Shown piece after piece: positions 1 to 10,477 of a stretch of DNA of 64,000 nt. Numbering within the stretch: the first letter of the stretch is position 1; every line of letters starts with the position of its first letter. The notes beneath the pieces are model-generated. The model searched no databases. It was not told the DNA's origin and saw only the letters and a program-made list of their open reading frames with translations. Made by a program: the position numbers and the translations under genes. The stretch comes from Perkinsus chesapeaki. Its lineage: Eukaryota; Perkinsozoa; Perkinsida; Perkinsidae. Location: the NCBI GenBank assembly GCA_013115145.1, contig JAAPAO010000100.1, forward strand, positions 1-64,000. The letters are read 5' to 3'.

Positions 1-1145
1 CTACAGCGAGATGGAGTCATATTCAGCTCATGACCTTCGACACTTGGTCGAGTACGCCAGAAGAAAAGGCATTCGGGTCATCCCCGAGATCGACCTACCA
101 GGCCACTCTAGGGCATGGTCGACCATTTTCCCCGACTTGTTCTTGAAAGACCACGATTGCCCCCTGAAGTCAGCAATAGACCCTCGTAGCCTCCTCGAAG
201 ACGATGGTGTTCGCTTCAAGGCAACTATAGGAGAAGTCCTGCGGGTTATTGGAGATATATTCCCTGATCATCACATGCATATTGGTGCAGATGAAGTTGA
301 TATTCCCGAGACAAAATGTTGGTCAGTCAGCGCAGAGCTTATGAATTGGACAGAAAAGAAGTAGTATACTTATGAAGAGACTTGTCTTACATCACATCAG
401 GTATGGTGAGCGATCCACCAAGAGGCTTCTCAAAGAATTCATCACAGCTCTGACTTCTTTTATTACTGAAGTCCTCGGGAAGGAGGAGGTCTCTGCTTGG
501 GATGAGTCCTATGAGCTAGGAGTTCCACCAAGTTCTAAGATTATGTTCCAATTCTGGCGCACTTGGGGCAGCATGCGTTATGGGCTCTCTGACATCGCAA
601 AGTCTGGAAGGCGAGTGATAGGCAGTCCCGTTTCACATATGTATTTGGATAGTCCGAATCTTCCATGGTCCAAGACTTATCTCTATTCATTCTGTGCGGG
701 CTTCGAGGAGGACTCGGCGAAATGTGACATGGTTATTGGTGGTGAAGTTTGTGCTTGGAGTGAACTTATGGACGACACAAACTTGGACAAGATACTCTGG
801 CCCAGAGCCGCTGGACTCGCTGAGAATCTCTGGACCCGCACTAGACAGGTAGGCCTTTCGGATGAACAACTCCACATGTTATTTCAGAACCACATGTCCT
901 CAAGCGCGAGTAATGATGATATTTCACCAACTGTGAAGTCTCGACTCGCCTGGCTGCGATGCTATCTGATGCTTCGAATTGGAGTTGGAGTCTCTAACTT
1001 TAACTCAAGCTCCGATCTGAAGGGCCCTGGCAGTTGCGGGAGCTCACTTGATCCAGTCGACAAAGATGAGCCTTTTAAAGTCCGCAGCATTTATGGTGAC
1101 AGTATTCACACTCGAGCTTTTCTTAACGGTCTTGCTTATGTTTGA
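1..1145 (+). CDS. beta-N-acetylhexosaminidase (GH20), 5' end outside window
   Basis: Hydrolyses terminal N-acetylhexosamines from glycans, normally in a lysosomal or secreted compartment (known of GH20). The frame is open from base 2, so the gene starts upstream. The visible part holds the barrel motifs: GIRVIPEIDLPGH early, then HIGADEVD with the catalytic Asp-Glu pair. A 40-nt intron (361-400, GT...CAG) removes an in-frame stop. Splicing joins EKK to YGERSTKRLL and restores the frame into a second exon with the conserved FQFWRTWG and later AAGLAENLW segments. Exon 2 ends with TGA at 1143-1145. The C-terminal tail after about residue 340 of the visible part (a Gly-Ser-rich stretch ending NGLAYV) is not typical of the family and may be lineage-specific. 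Family call is firm; substrate is not inferable. Confidence 0.9.
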
Positions 1146-3032
1146 CCAGCATCCAATTGGGCATAACTCGGGCATAACTTTGGATGATGCGCATGAACTG
1201 TAATGTTTGTAGAATCAGTCCATTCTGTGGAACTATGTCGTCAACTGTGTGGTTTAGTTTTTAGTGGTATTGATTGCGTTCTACGTCTACTCGCGTGGGA
1301 ACATATCACATCTTGTTGCCCATTCTCCTTGACGGGTGACTCACCCCTTCCACACCACCACAGTGGTATCATTGAGAACTTCGTAACACGTTCCCGTTAC
1401 GGTTACACCGGGAGTGGCACTGCCGGAGGCATCCTTGCCCAGTTGCCAGACTAACGAAACCGCCAAGGCCATAAGGAGCACTTCCAATTTGTCTAAGAGA
1501 CTTAAGCGAGCGCCTTGCCCACATCCGACAGTCCTAATTAAGGCAGGTAAGCCGACTGAGCGACTATTGCTTTGTGGGCAAGCCATCGCTTCCTCGAAGA
1601 GAGAGCAGCTCTGGAGGAGATATCAAGCAGGTGTGTTCAGTACGGCAATCGTTTCTCGGCGATGGAATAATATCGAACCGCGCATAACATCCTGCTAAAT
1701 TGCAGGACATTAGGGTCGAATATTACAACCTTGTCTAGCAGAGCTGTGTACCGGTCTAGGCTATATCGCTTCACGCGTTAATCTGAAGGGGGACCCTTCG
1801 CTGCAGACAGCCTCCATCGAATCTCCAGCGTTCTCGCCATTTGCTTTTACACTGAAGTCTGCAGCCATTTACCGGGAGATAAGTACATTTATTCTCGTAA
1901 TCTTTGAAGCTCTCATGGTTATCCGTCCATCACCTCCATCCGCACGTTTGTCTCACTAAGGAGGCATGCTCTCCCCCCAATCCATCGCGCATAGCACATC
2001 ATGTTGCAGAGCCATACACTGCTGTCACGATCCGAGCTGAAGACGAACTGAGGCTCATCATCACGAGATGCTCAGAAGTTCTCCTGCCAGATTCTGGAAG
2101 TGTGCTAAAGCTTGCGTCAACGCAAGGGTAGTCCGAAATCTTTGGAGTAGATCCTCAAGAGATACTAAGTGATGTTTGGTGTGTGATACCTTGGCACTAA
2201 CCCAGCATCGCGAGAGCGACACTGTTCTTTGACGTTGCTCCTATCATAGGAGTCCTATGGTATACCTTTGTGTCCTCTTCGTAATACGCAATACACTATA
2301 TCCGAGGAGACTAATGTTACAATCAGATTTACGGTGACATTTATAATGACAAGAAATAAACTTTGGGTTTCTCTCGACGGTCTCGCTTATGTGTAGCTAA
2401 TATCATTACTGTGTTTAGTACACATGGTGTACTAATTATGGTTTGCATGAACGGTCATTTTCCGTGGATCAGATCTCCTGATCTGGAGCTACTGGCCGAG
2501 TTCATCGCCAAACAGAGAATTGCTTGGAAATTATAACTAGAACCGAGGTTGTGTATTATGCGATTCGGAGGTCGAACACCAATTCAGGACGAACTGACTA
2601 CCTCTTTCACACGACAACACCTCCAGAACTCAGTAACCACCAGCGGACTGTTTCGCAATAAGAGTGAGTTCACCATAACAAAACTCATCCATTATCAAGT
2701 TTGCTTGTGTCATTTCGGTGGATATCCGACCTCGAGTGGCCGCTAGACGTAAAGAGGGAAGAACTTCCCAATAACTCACAGAAGGCAACAAAGGCTTGAA
2801 AAGACTTGGAGAATGGTGGCAATTTTGGAGGAAGGCTCGAAACGACTTTTCCTTAGCCACATCTCCAACATCCTTCCCCATCGAAGGCTCCCTTCGAACT
2901 AAGACTGAACACAATACCGAGATTTACACTATAAACATGGTACAACATCAACAACATTTATAACGTAGAAATGCATTTTAAAAAATCCTTTTTGAGACAT
3001 TTCATTGTATACCGATAAATAATAAGAGATGC
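1146..3032. other. intergenic, no convincing gene except a relic at 1341-1586
   Basis: About 1.9 kb with only short unsupported frames. It contains one relic of the secreted-protein family (listed separately). I see no other recognisable coding, RNA or repeat signal. Confidence 0.5.
1341..1586 (-). pseudogene. relic exon related to the secreted protein at 3033-4292
   Basis: The minus-strand translation contains GQGARLSLLDKLEVLLM followed by a Gly-Ser-Thr-rich stretch. This aligns with GQGARLTPLDNFDLLGM in the first exon of the gene at 3033-4292, at the same distance before the exon end. No signal peptide or second exon is found around it, so I call it an isolated exon remnant of that family. 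It could be part of a gene whose other exons I cannot see. Confidence 0.45.
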
Positions 3033-4292
3033 TCAAAATGAGGGTTGGTTTACTGAAGAGGTAGGATGAAGGTGTATAGGCTGGAATTGAGCCGAGGGAT
3101 CCTTGGAACTCCCGGTGTATATGGACATGAACCAGAGTACCATACCATCGTTGTTACAGATATTCAGCGAATCCTTTACGACGCGCCCCTTAGCATTCGC
3201 GGCACGTTTTAGCAATGTGAGTGCTGATACGAGCTGTGCCATTTCATTAGCGTCCGATGGCAAGCGAAGATTTTCACAGCCTTGGGCCTTGCGTGACGGT
3301 AACAAGTCCATGACAGGCAAGGCAAAACCACCGCCGGATTTCAAAGTGAAGCTTATTCTGCATGTCTTCGTGATCCCATCCGGGCTCGTTATGATCACGT
3401 CAGAATCCAGGATTTCACCATACGATGAGCCGTAGTATGTGCCTGCCTGAACTCCCATGCTTGGCCGCCTGCCATTACCAGCGGTAGATGGCCCAGCCTG
3501 AGATGCTAGACCGACTTTACTAGAGGGTGCTCCCAGTTCCGAAGCTGAAACGGTGGAGGGTCTCTTATTAGTCGACAATTTCATGTCGTTGGCTTTGAGA
3601 GCACGTACGAGGTGGGACGGGGGCACCGCGACCCTGCTATTTGGACTATTCAAACCGGAAGGATAACTTTGTGTTGACCGCCCTCCTACGGTTGCCTTGG
3701 GCTCAACCTGGCTTTCTTGGGAACTTTTGCTTGGCGCGTAAGATCTGCCAGATGTCGTAGATGGATATTTAAGGTGTGCGGGAGCTGCTGAAGATGATGG
3801 GTCAGTACGCATCGTACATGTCGCCTCTACCTTGACAAAGTCGTCCGCTAGTACAACGAGCACAGTCTTTCCCGACATGATGCAGAGATTGATCCGTTCA
3901 AGAGGGTAGCTTAGAATAAGTTCAGCCTCGAGAGCCTGGAAGGTATTCGTGTCAGTGGTACCATTGAAGAATTAAATACATCTACCCAATACGCTTACAA
4001 CAGGAGGAGCCGTGCCACCAGATGAGGTCTTGTCTTGCTTGTCATTCGACATCCAGTACAGCGGGACCGCCGAGCTCATACCGAGTAGGTCAAAGTTGTC
4101 TAGAGGAGTTAAACGGGCGCCTTGGCCATATTCCAGAGTCGTTACCTCCATAGTGACCTTGCCATAATGCCCTAAAGAGCATAAGCCAGTGCTACGGTAT
4201 ATACCAGACGGGAGCTCATCAGGGGTAACGGGTATGTTGGTACCAGTAGTGTTATGTATACCCAATTTGATAAGGAGCAAGAGCAGTATCAT
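3033..4292 (-). CDS. secreted lineage-specific protein, Ser/Pro-rich linker
   Basis: Two exons (4292-3999 and 3935-3033) separated by a 63-nt intron with GTAAGC donor and TTCCAG acceptor. Splicing keeps phase 0 and gives about 398 aa. The chosen ATG at 4292 starts a hydrophobic signal-like run (MILLLLLIKLG). The N-terminal part, to about residue 100, carries the GQGARLTPLDN motif shared with the relic at 1341-1586. Residues of about 120-260 are Ser/Pro/Lys-rich and probably disordered. The C-terminal 130 aa look globular (IITSPDGITKTCRISF...). I do not recognise a known domain. Likely exported; function unknown. The frame stays open upstream of the chosen ATG, so a longer start is possible. 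Confidence 0.6.
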
Positions 4293-4714
4293 ACGCGATT
4301 GAATGACGAAGGAAAGTAGCCGAATAAGAGTCGCCGCTCGAGCGCCGGAAGAGACAGGATACGCTGAGGAGGTCCAAGAGGTTGAAGACGGGGAACTGTT
4401 GGAACATACCTGCGCACGAAAGTCTTCAGGTTGTTCTCTCGTGAGTTTCATTTCACTCCAACAACGGAAATCCACAATGGAATAAATGTAGCTCGCGGAC
4501 GAATAGTCAAGATTCTGTATACTTAGAATGATAAGATGCGTATTAATACCCCACAGTTTAAGGTACAGGGAACACCCGTCATGTATAATACTAACTGTGT
4601 TCGACCGTCGCCTTTCGGTAACTGTGTTGTACCACTGGCCATGGTCAGGGCAGAAGATGGCACTTTGCTGGGGCTCGCACCACGTGTGACGTAGAACAAG
4701 GCTGGCAGTAGCAT
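4289..4714 (-). CDS. small secreted protein, tentative three-exon model
   Basis: Exons 4714-4550, 4514-4410 and 4363-4289, with introns of 35 and 46 nt. The model opens with a signal-like MLLPALFYVTRG and gives about 114 aa. It has the layout of other small secreted proteins here: a short signal, then a region with LVLYMTG, then a Trp/Cys core FRCWSEMKL. The third exon ends in a TGA that overlaps the ATG of the downstream gene as ATGA (4292-4289). Alternatively the second exon reads through into the downstream frame, making one larger gene. The splice sites are plausible but uncorroborated. Confidence 0.35.
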
Positions 4715-4932
4715 CACCCTAGAGCGATGCCCTTAAATGAGTGGCCATTCGTGTCTCGTATCTAAGCGAGTATCATGACCACGAGGGCCAGCAGCCGAGC
4801 AATTTATCGGAAGCCCGGTCCTATGGCAATCGTCTGCGTCTGACAGTTTTGCCTCTGTAAGCTTCCAGCACTGTCCCACTATTAGCGCAATACACTCTGT
4901 AAGGAGATTAATGATACAAACAGATTTTACGT

Positions 4933-6190
4933 TCACAAAATATCTCCAAGTCCGCCTGTCGGTTTCTCCTCGGGAGCAGCCCGCTTCGACTGGGCTGCAC
5001 GCCTTGCCTCAGTCGAGTAGCTACTCATCAACCGATCAAGCTCGGCGACCTCTGGAAGACGTTGAGGCCTACCGGGGACATAGCGCGAGATTGAGTAAAC
5101 CGCGGATGACATGGCAGCCATACCAAGGACCAGCCAGAAAACGCGAACGTGGTGCAGTGTAGCCTGCAGACTCGGATGCAAGATATTGAGGCAGCGATCC
5201 GAGCTACCATGGCAAGGTACCACATACCGCGGGTAGGCGGCCACAGCTGGACGGAACAAGCGCTCTGGCCAGGAATGGGTAATAGGCCCCATCATGGGGG
5301 TCACCACAGTAACATACGCCACACCGCAGAGGAACGCGGTTGAATGGGCCAACGAACCAAAGTCGAGGAGGGACTTCCGAGGCTCCGAGGTTACCAAGTC
5401 CATACACAACTGGAGACCGGCGATGAACAGTCTGACGGAAACGAACGAAGGGTCGGGCGGCAGCGCTACTCCAGCTCCAGCCAGCAAAGCATAGAGGGTG
5501 ATAATTGTCCCATCAACCGCGTAGCATACGGTCGATAGGCCGCCGAAGACGAGGTTCCAATTATCTATGAGACGACCGCATGATCCGATGATAACAGAAG
5601 TCATTGTGGCGAGTAGGACGAGGACGGCAAGGTGCTTCGAGCCGATGCCGCAAAAAGGGTAGCAGAATCCAGCCGATATGGGAGATGCTCCACAACGCAG
5701 GTTAGCACCACCAGGAAGGCCGATGTCGGGGGTGGACTCAAGATCCAGGCTGAAGAGGAGGTGTATGACCGAAACCATGAGGCTGGCAAAGTCTGGATGC
5801 ACCAGAGGGTAAGTTACCAGCCGCCAAAGCTGGAAGCGGCGGAATAGTGGCGCTGGTTGGAAGGTTAATTCATCTGAACAAAAGTAGCAGTGATCCTACT
5901 GTGAACGGCTACAATGACCTACCCTTGGCAGCAGCTACTCTCCGTGGTTGAGCGATACCCCAAACCCATTGGATAGAGTAAACCACCAAAGCTGCTATGA
6001 CGAGAGTCGATATCACTGGGCACGCCTCTACAGTGGCACTAAGGGAGGCCATCGGCCACACTATCGGTAAGATAAGTAGGCTTGGAACGCTCTTCACGGT
6101 GTTGCCTAGACTCCACATCAGTGTTGGGCCACCGCAGGCGATGGCCATGGCCATGTAGAGTATTCCTGGGCGAAGCCGGCTCCTGGCCAT
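4933..6190 (-). CDS. rhomboid-like intramembrane serine protease or pseudoprotease
   Basis: Exons 6190-5923 and 5873-4933, with a 49-nt intron, give about 402 aa. The intron is needed to bring out RRFQLWRLVTYPLVH, the hallmark entry into rhomboid transmembrane segment 2. Hydrophobic segments occur near residues 58-78, 115-135, 170-187, 210-225 and 265-280. GGLST places a candidate nucleophile Ser at about residue 203. LAHSTAFLCG places a candidate His at about residue 266, as in rhomboid segment 6. The usual extra His/Asn of segment 2 is not obvious and the nucleophile motif is GLST, so activity is uncertain; a Derlin/TMEM115-type relative is the alternative. The C-terminal tail is charged and cytosolic-looking. 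Confidence 0.7.
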
Positions 6191-6284
6191 GCAGTAGGGT
6201 TAACCTAACTCGCAGAACTCGGCGCTGGTACAACACAAGTCAATGTAGATGAGGAACGAAGAATCTCACGGGGTACACAGTGAA

Positions 6285-7496
6285 TCAGATAAACTTTTCC
6301 ATAAATTCGCGAACTCGCTGGCGACACGAGCCAGGCACCACATGGCCGCCGTCGTGGTAGTACATCAGGGGCTCGGGGAAGACGCTCTTGAAGATGTTGA
6401 AGCGGTCCTCGGGAACGACCTGATCCTTCTTGCCGTAGATCAGCATCACCGGCATCTGACGTGCACTCAAAATGCGTCACATGGCACCGCCCTACCGATT
6501 TGATCAGAGAGGACTTCTTTATTTCCTCCACAAGGGCCGGATTCTGGGGAAGGTTGCCGCTGGCAAAGATCAGGAACTTCACCTAAATCAAGGCCGCCGA
6601 TGGAGGGGAAATAAATGACCAGGCTCACATCTGCGAATGCTTCGGGGTGCTCGGCCATGGCCACTAGGACGGCTGCGCACCCGAGAGAAAACGCCAAGAT
6701 ACCCTTGGTATCTGGGGTGATACCTTCTATTATAGGAGTAACATCCATCTGAGAGGGAGCCCTAGGGGGACGGTGTAAGGACTACACCCACTTTATCTTG
6801 CCCGCGAGGAATGCCGGGCTGACGCCACGTGAGCAGGTCCTCATCGTCCGAGTCGTGGGAGAATCTTTCATCCAGTGGCACCACAAAGGGTCCTTTCACG
6901 AAGCTGAGACATAAAATCGACATGCTGTAGAAGTGATACCAATTAGCGTGGACTTTTTCACTCGCAAAGCCGTCATGATCCATAAATAAATGTGGGAGTC
7001 CCTATAGTATTTGCATGGCCACACACCAAAGATGATATAAACCCTAAAGTGCGTTCGCGTTTGTTGGGCAAGTTGATTAAAATTGAATATTTCGCGTTAG
7101 AGTGATGAAAATTGGCTGAAACCTTCAAGGGATATAGCTATAAGACAACGGGAATCGATTGGTATAATTTTCTGTATATTGCTGAGTCGTCGGGGGCGCC
7201 TTCGAGTAGAAGGCCGATGTTGAGGTAGCCAAGAGACTCACGGACCGATGACGAGGTCCGTATTGAACCATTGGCCAAACGAAGCCTCGCAGTACAGAGG
7301 TACGAATATGGCCCATGGCTTCCCTTTACTACTCAAATTGGACCAATGACTTGCACTTCCGTCTTATAGGCCCAATCTTGTTGCTGAATCGCTCTGGCGT
7401 CTGAGCGTGGCCATGGACACATAGTAGCCGATTGCCACCGTGGTCCACCGTGCCCTCTGATGAGGTGCTCCTAGATGATGAGGTTGCTGAAGGCAT
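6285..7496 (-). CDS. FSH1/OVCA2-type serine hydrolase, copy A
   Basis: Five exons: 7496-7333, 6903-6786, 6748-6629, 6582-6496, 6455-6285; 219 aa. Exon order and phases match the neighbouring copy B one for one. The N-terminal LLCVHGHAQTPERF is the family's first strand and oxyanion region. AFSLGC is the nucleophile elbow (Ser), IYGKKDQVVP supplies the Asp and GGHVVPG the His. The first Gly of the usual GxSxG is Ala here. Intron 1 is 429 nt, about ten times its neighbours, and may hold an insertion. The second intron's donor could equally be 6 nt upstream. Small-ester or thioester hydrolase is the family role; substrate unknown. Confidence 0.87.
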
Positions 7497-7598
7497 AAAT
7501 ACGCTAAGTGGCTGGCATCCCCCGGGCTCCCATCGAACTACTCAAAGCAACACTAGAGAGATATACTGTACAGCAATACTGAGGAACAGAAATCGGTA

Positions 7599-8466
7599 TT
7601 ACTCTGCCGATGGTGACAGTGCACTCTGGACAAACGCTTTCACGTCTTTACGAGCCTCGGCAGGCACCATGTGGCCCTTGGGGTGCTCGAAGATGACAGG
7701 ATCCTTGAACATCTCAGCAACCCTCAGACTGCGGTCCTCGCTCACAACTTGATCGGACTTGCCACAAATAAACATGGCACGAACCTGCTTACAGGAATGC
7801 CTTTAGGAGAGCAGCGCTGCCAATCGATAGCACTACCTTGGGCCAGAGGGGGCAGGCTCGGATCTCCGCCTCTTGCTCAGAATTGTTCTGCGGGAAGAAT
7901 GCCCCACAAAGGATGATAAACTTAACCTGAAAAGAATCTTTATACCGACACTTCCGCCAACTTGTGTACATTCTCGAAAGCTTTAGGGTACCGTGCCATA
8001 GCAAGAAGGATGGCAGGGCAGCCCATAGAGAAACCGAAGAGACCCTGTGTTTCCGGGGTCATGGCCTTCGCGATGCCTTCAACATAAAATTCACCCAAGT
8101 TTTCCTGAAAACATAAAATGGCCCGCAGGCCGGTGGCATGGGATTGCTGCTACCGGGCTCTCCTTCTTAGGGTCGACCCAGGTATAGCTCTTCTCGCTAT
8201 CGGGATCATGGCTCGCGAAGACGTCATCGGCAGGCACTTCAAACGGTCCTTGTATGAAACTGATCAAGGAACCAAATCAGCTACATTGGTGAAGTAATCA
8301 TCACGTACTCGAAGTGCACAAGCCTCTTGCACTGTCTGCGAATGCCACCAGTCTTCTGACGGAAACCTTCAGGGCTTTGAGCATGACCGTGGACACATAA
8401 GACGCGATGGGCCAAGGTGGGGTCACTCTCCTCCGAGGTCGAGCTGGCTGTCGATGCGGCTACCAT
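7599..8466 (-). CDS. FSH1/OVCA2-type serine hydrolase, copy B
   Basis: Exons 8466-8309, 8259-8154, 8104-7970, 7926-7837, 7784-7599, with introns of 43-52 nt; 224 aa, a normal family length. The protein reads VLCVHGHAQSPEGF at the start, GFSMGC (GxSxG with the nucleophile Ser), CGKSDQVV (Asp) and KGHMVPA (His). All splice junctions are GT-AG and keep the frame, and each matches a junction in copy A. This makes a head-to-tail tandem pair about 100 bp apart, arisen by duplication. Cytosolic; no signal peptide. Confidence 0.9.
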
Positions 8467-9148
8467 GGTTCTATAAAGCTTAGAAAACTGAGACTACCAC
8501 AGGTACTATTCTGCTTGGACGTAGTTAGGTTATCTCCGAGCCCTGGAAGCCCTACGATTCACATTAAGCAATATAGAGCCTGGCTAAGCTAATGGCGACG
8601 GACTAAAAACCCCCTAAACGATAACAACAACTAATCTGTGCCGGCGCTAACGGTTAGCTATCACTACCGGCACTACCGAGGAAGCTAGCCTCAGCCAGGG
8701 TGAAGGGGTAGCGGCGGGACAGGGCACACAAAGCATTAAGATGCCTCCCTCATGAACAAGGGGACAGGAGTTGCACAATGCCGTTGATGCGCAATCTGAG
8801 CTTCGAATTGAAGAGGTTGTTCATTCAGAGGCAACTAGCGGAGCTGAACCGCTGAAGGGTCTGTTGAGAATGTACTATCAATCGATAAGGCTCTTATGCT
8901 GAATCACCACCACGACTTAGTGTTGGCGTACGAAAAACGGTGAGGAGTGGTACGTCACCAGCTCAATGCATAGGTCCGAGACGCAGAGAATCCAGAGGTC
9001 GGAGCAAACGAAGCTCTGCAACGGAGCTATCAACAACTAACGAACTACCCGAGGTGGATCATTGTTACTTCAGTAGCTTTTATCAAAACTAAACGCTTCA
9101 TTCAGACATAATGATACTTTAACACCAATAAAGCCAGAAGACCTCGTT
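8467..9148. other. intergenic, nothing recognised
   Basis: No frame here has support from splice logic, family similarity or a signal peptide. It separates the divergent 5' end of hydrolase copy B from the 3' end of the transglutaminase-like gene. Confidence 0.5.
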
Positions 9149-10313
9149 TCAAACCGTCTCAGGAATCGCAGCTGCAACACCGGAATCAGTCCGTGCCAAG
9201 TCGAGGTACATGCCACTGGTGTTCCACGCTGGTGTAGACTGATAGGCCCAGTCAAAGACCAAGGGGAAGAAGGCCGCAGGCTGCACCCCAGCACCCACTG
9301 GATAGTCTTCCTCCCCAAGCAGCAGCTGTGGTGGAGCGAATGATGCCGAATACATCGTGTGGTTCACAGTAGCACCGTCTTGATATCGCGCCGGAGTCGG
9401 TATGAAGAATGTCGTATTGGCCCTACGCGGTGGTACGCTTCGCTGATCCACCACCGTCCATCCACCACGAACGAACACTTCCACCTGAAATTAAAGAGAC
9501 TAATGCTATTGAGCCGATGGACAACGAATATTCAAAATGATACAAGCTCACTGATGATGAACAACATGGTGGTAATAAAAACAATTGATACAATTCCTAG
9601 TGGCGACCTAGCCTCACATCCCCTGTAGACAGGGATATCCTTCCAGAGCCTAACTTACCCAGTTGTGGTTACCGCAAGGAGGATCGCTATCTCCATGTGG
9701 GCAGGTGGCCTGTCCTTTATTCCAGTGCGGCGTCCCAGCCACCCGTGCTGGTATACCAACAGACCGCAGAGCAGCGACCAAATACAAGGCAAGACCTGAC
9801 CTCGCACCATCTGCTGCTACGAAATCTGATGGCATCCTCACCAGTGCACGACGAAGTTTTACTTTCGATAACTTCATACAGACTGTACGGCACCGCCTCG
9901 TTGGGAGGGGCAGGCACGAATACGACAGGCGGATCCGTGAAGTCCCATGCCCTTTCGTTGAGATGTTCAACAGCACACATGGCGTCTCGACAAGTGGCCA
10001 CCAAAGCCTCCATGAACCGCATAAACTCAAGGCCGTAGCCGGTAGCATTGCAGCCTCGAAAGTCGTTGGCCTCCTCGGAGAGGGAAGTGACGGGAAGAAC
10101 GTCGTTGAGGAAGAGAATCTGCGGCAGTTGCGAACCCCAAGGAAATTTCTTGAGTGTGCGGTGGGCCTGTGTGACCTGGCATGATAGGAAGTCAGCGGAG
10201 AACTTCCCTCTATCAACGGGCCGCTCGAACGTGCGCAGATATTCTAATGGATCACGAGGAATCTTATCAGAGCTGCAGAGAAGGACGAACAAAAAATGCA
10301 GCCATGGTGGCAT
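9149..10313 (-). CDS. secreted transglutaminase-like cysteine enzyme
   Basis: Exons 10313-9842, 9795-9659 and 9484-9149, with introns of 46 and 174 nt; 314 aa. The N-terminus is signal-like (MPPWLHFLFVLLCSS). Splicing fuses TSSCTG to LALYLVAALRSVGIPARVAG, the transglutaminase-core pattern in which the Cys is the nucleophile. GNHNWVEVFV supplies the His and WTVVDQRS the Asp of a Cys-His-Asp triad. PWGSQLPQILFLNDVLP upstream of the core is a separate conserved-looking segment. Could crosslink or hydrolyse amides outside the cell; the exact reaction is not inferable. Both introns are needed for the triad to fall in one frame, which is strong support for the model. Confidence 0.8.
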
Positions 10314-10477
10314 TTACGCAATGTGACATAAACAAGGGACTTGGAAGTGATGCGAACTCAACAACAGCAGAACCGCGCTAGTGTAAACCGGCAGCCGGTT
10401 AATCGCTACCGTAAGCTGCGGTCATACAACCCAACACTCGTAGTTTAGCAATTCCAACGGACTGAATTAAAGCAGCC

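Noticed and set aside
2340-2394. Second copy of the hexosaminidase C-terminus (LDGLAYV followed by stop)
   Set aside because: Only seven residues match the end of the gene at 1-1145 and the sequence before them is unrelated; too short to call.
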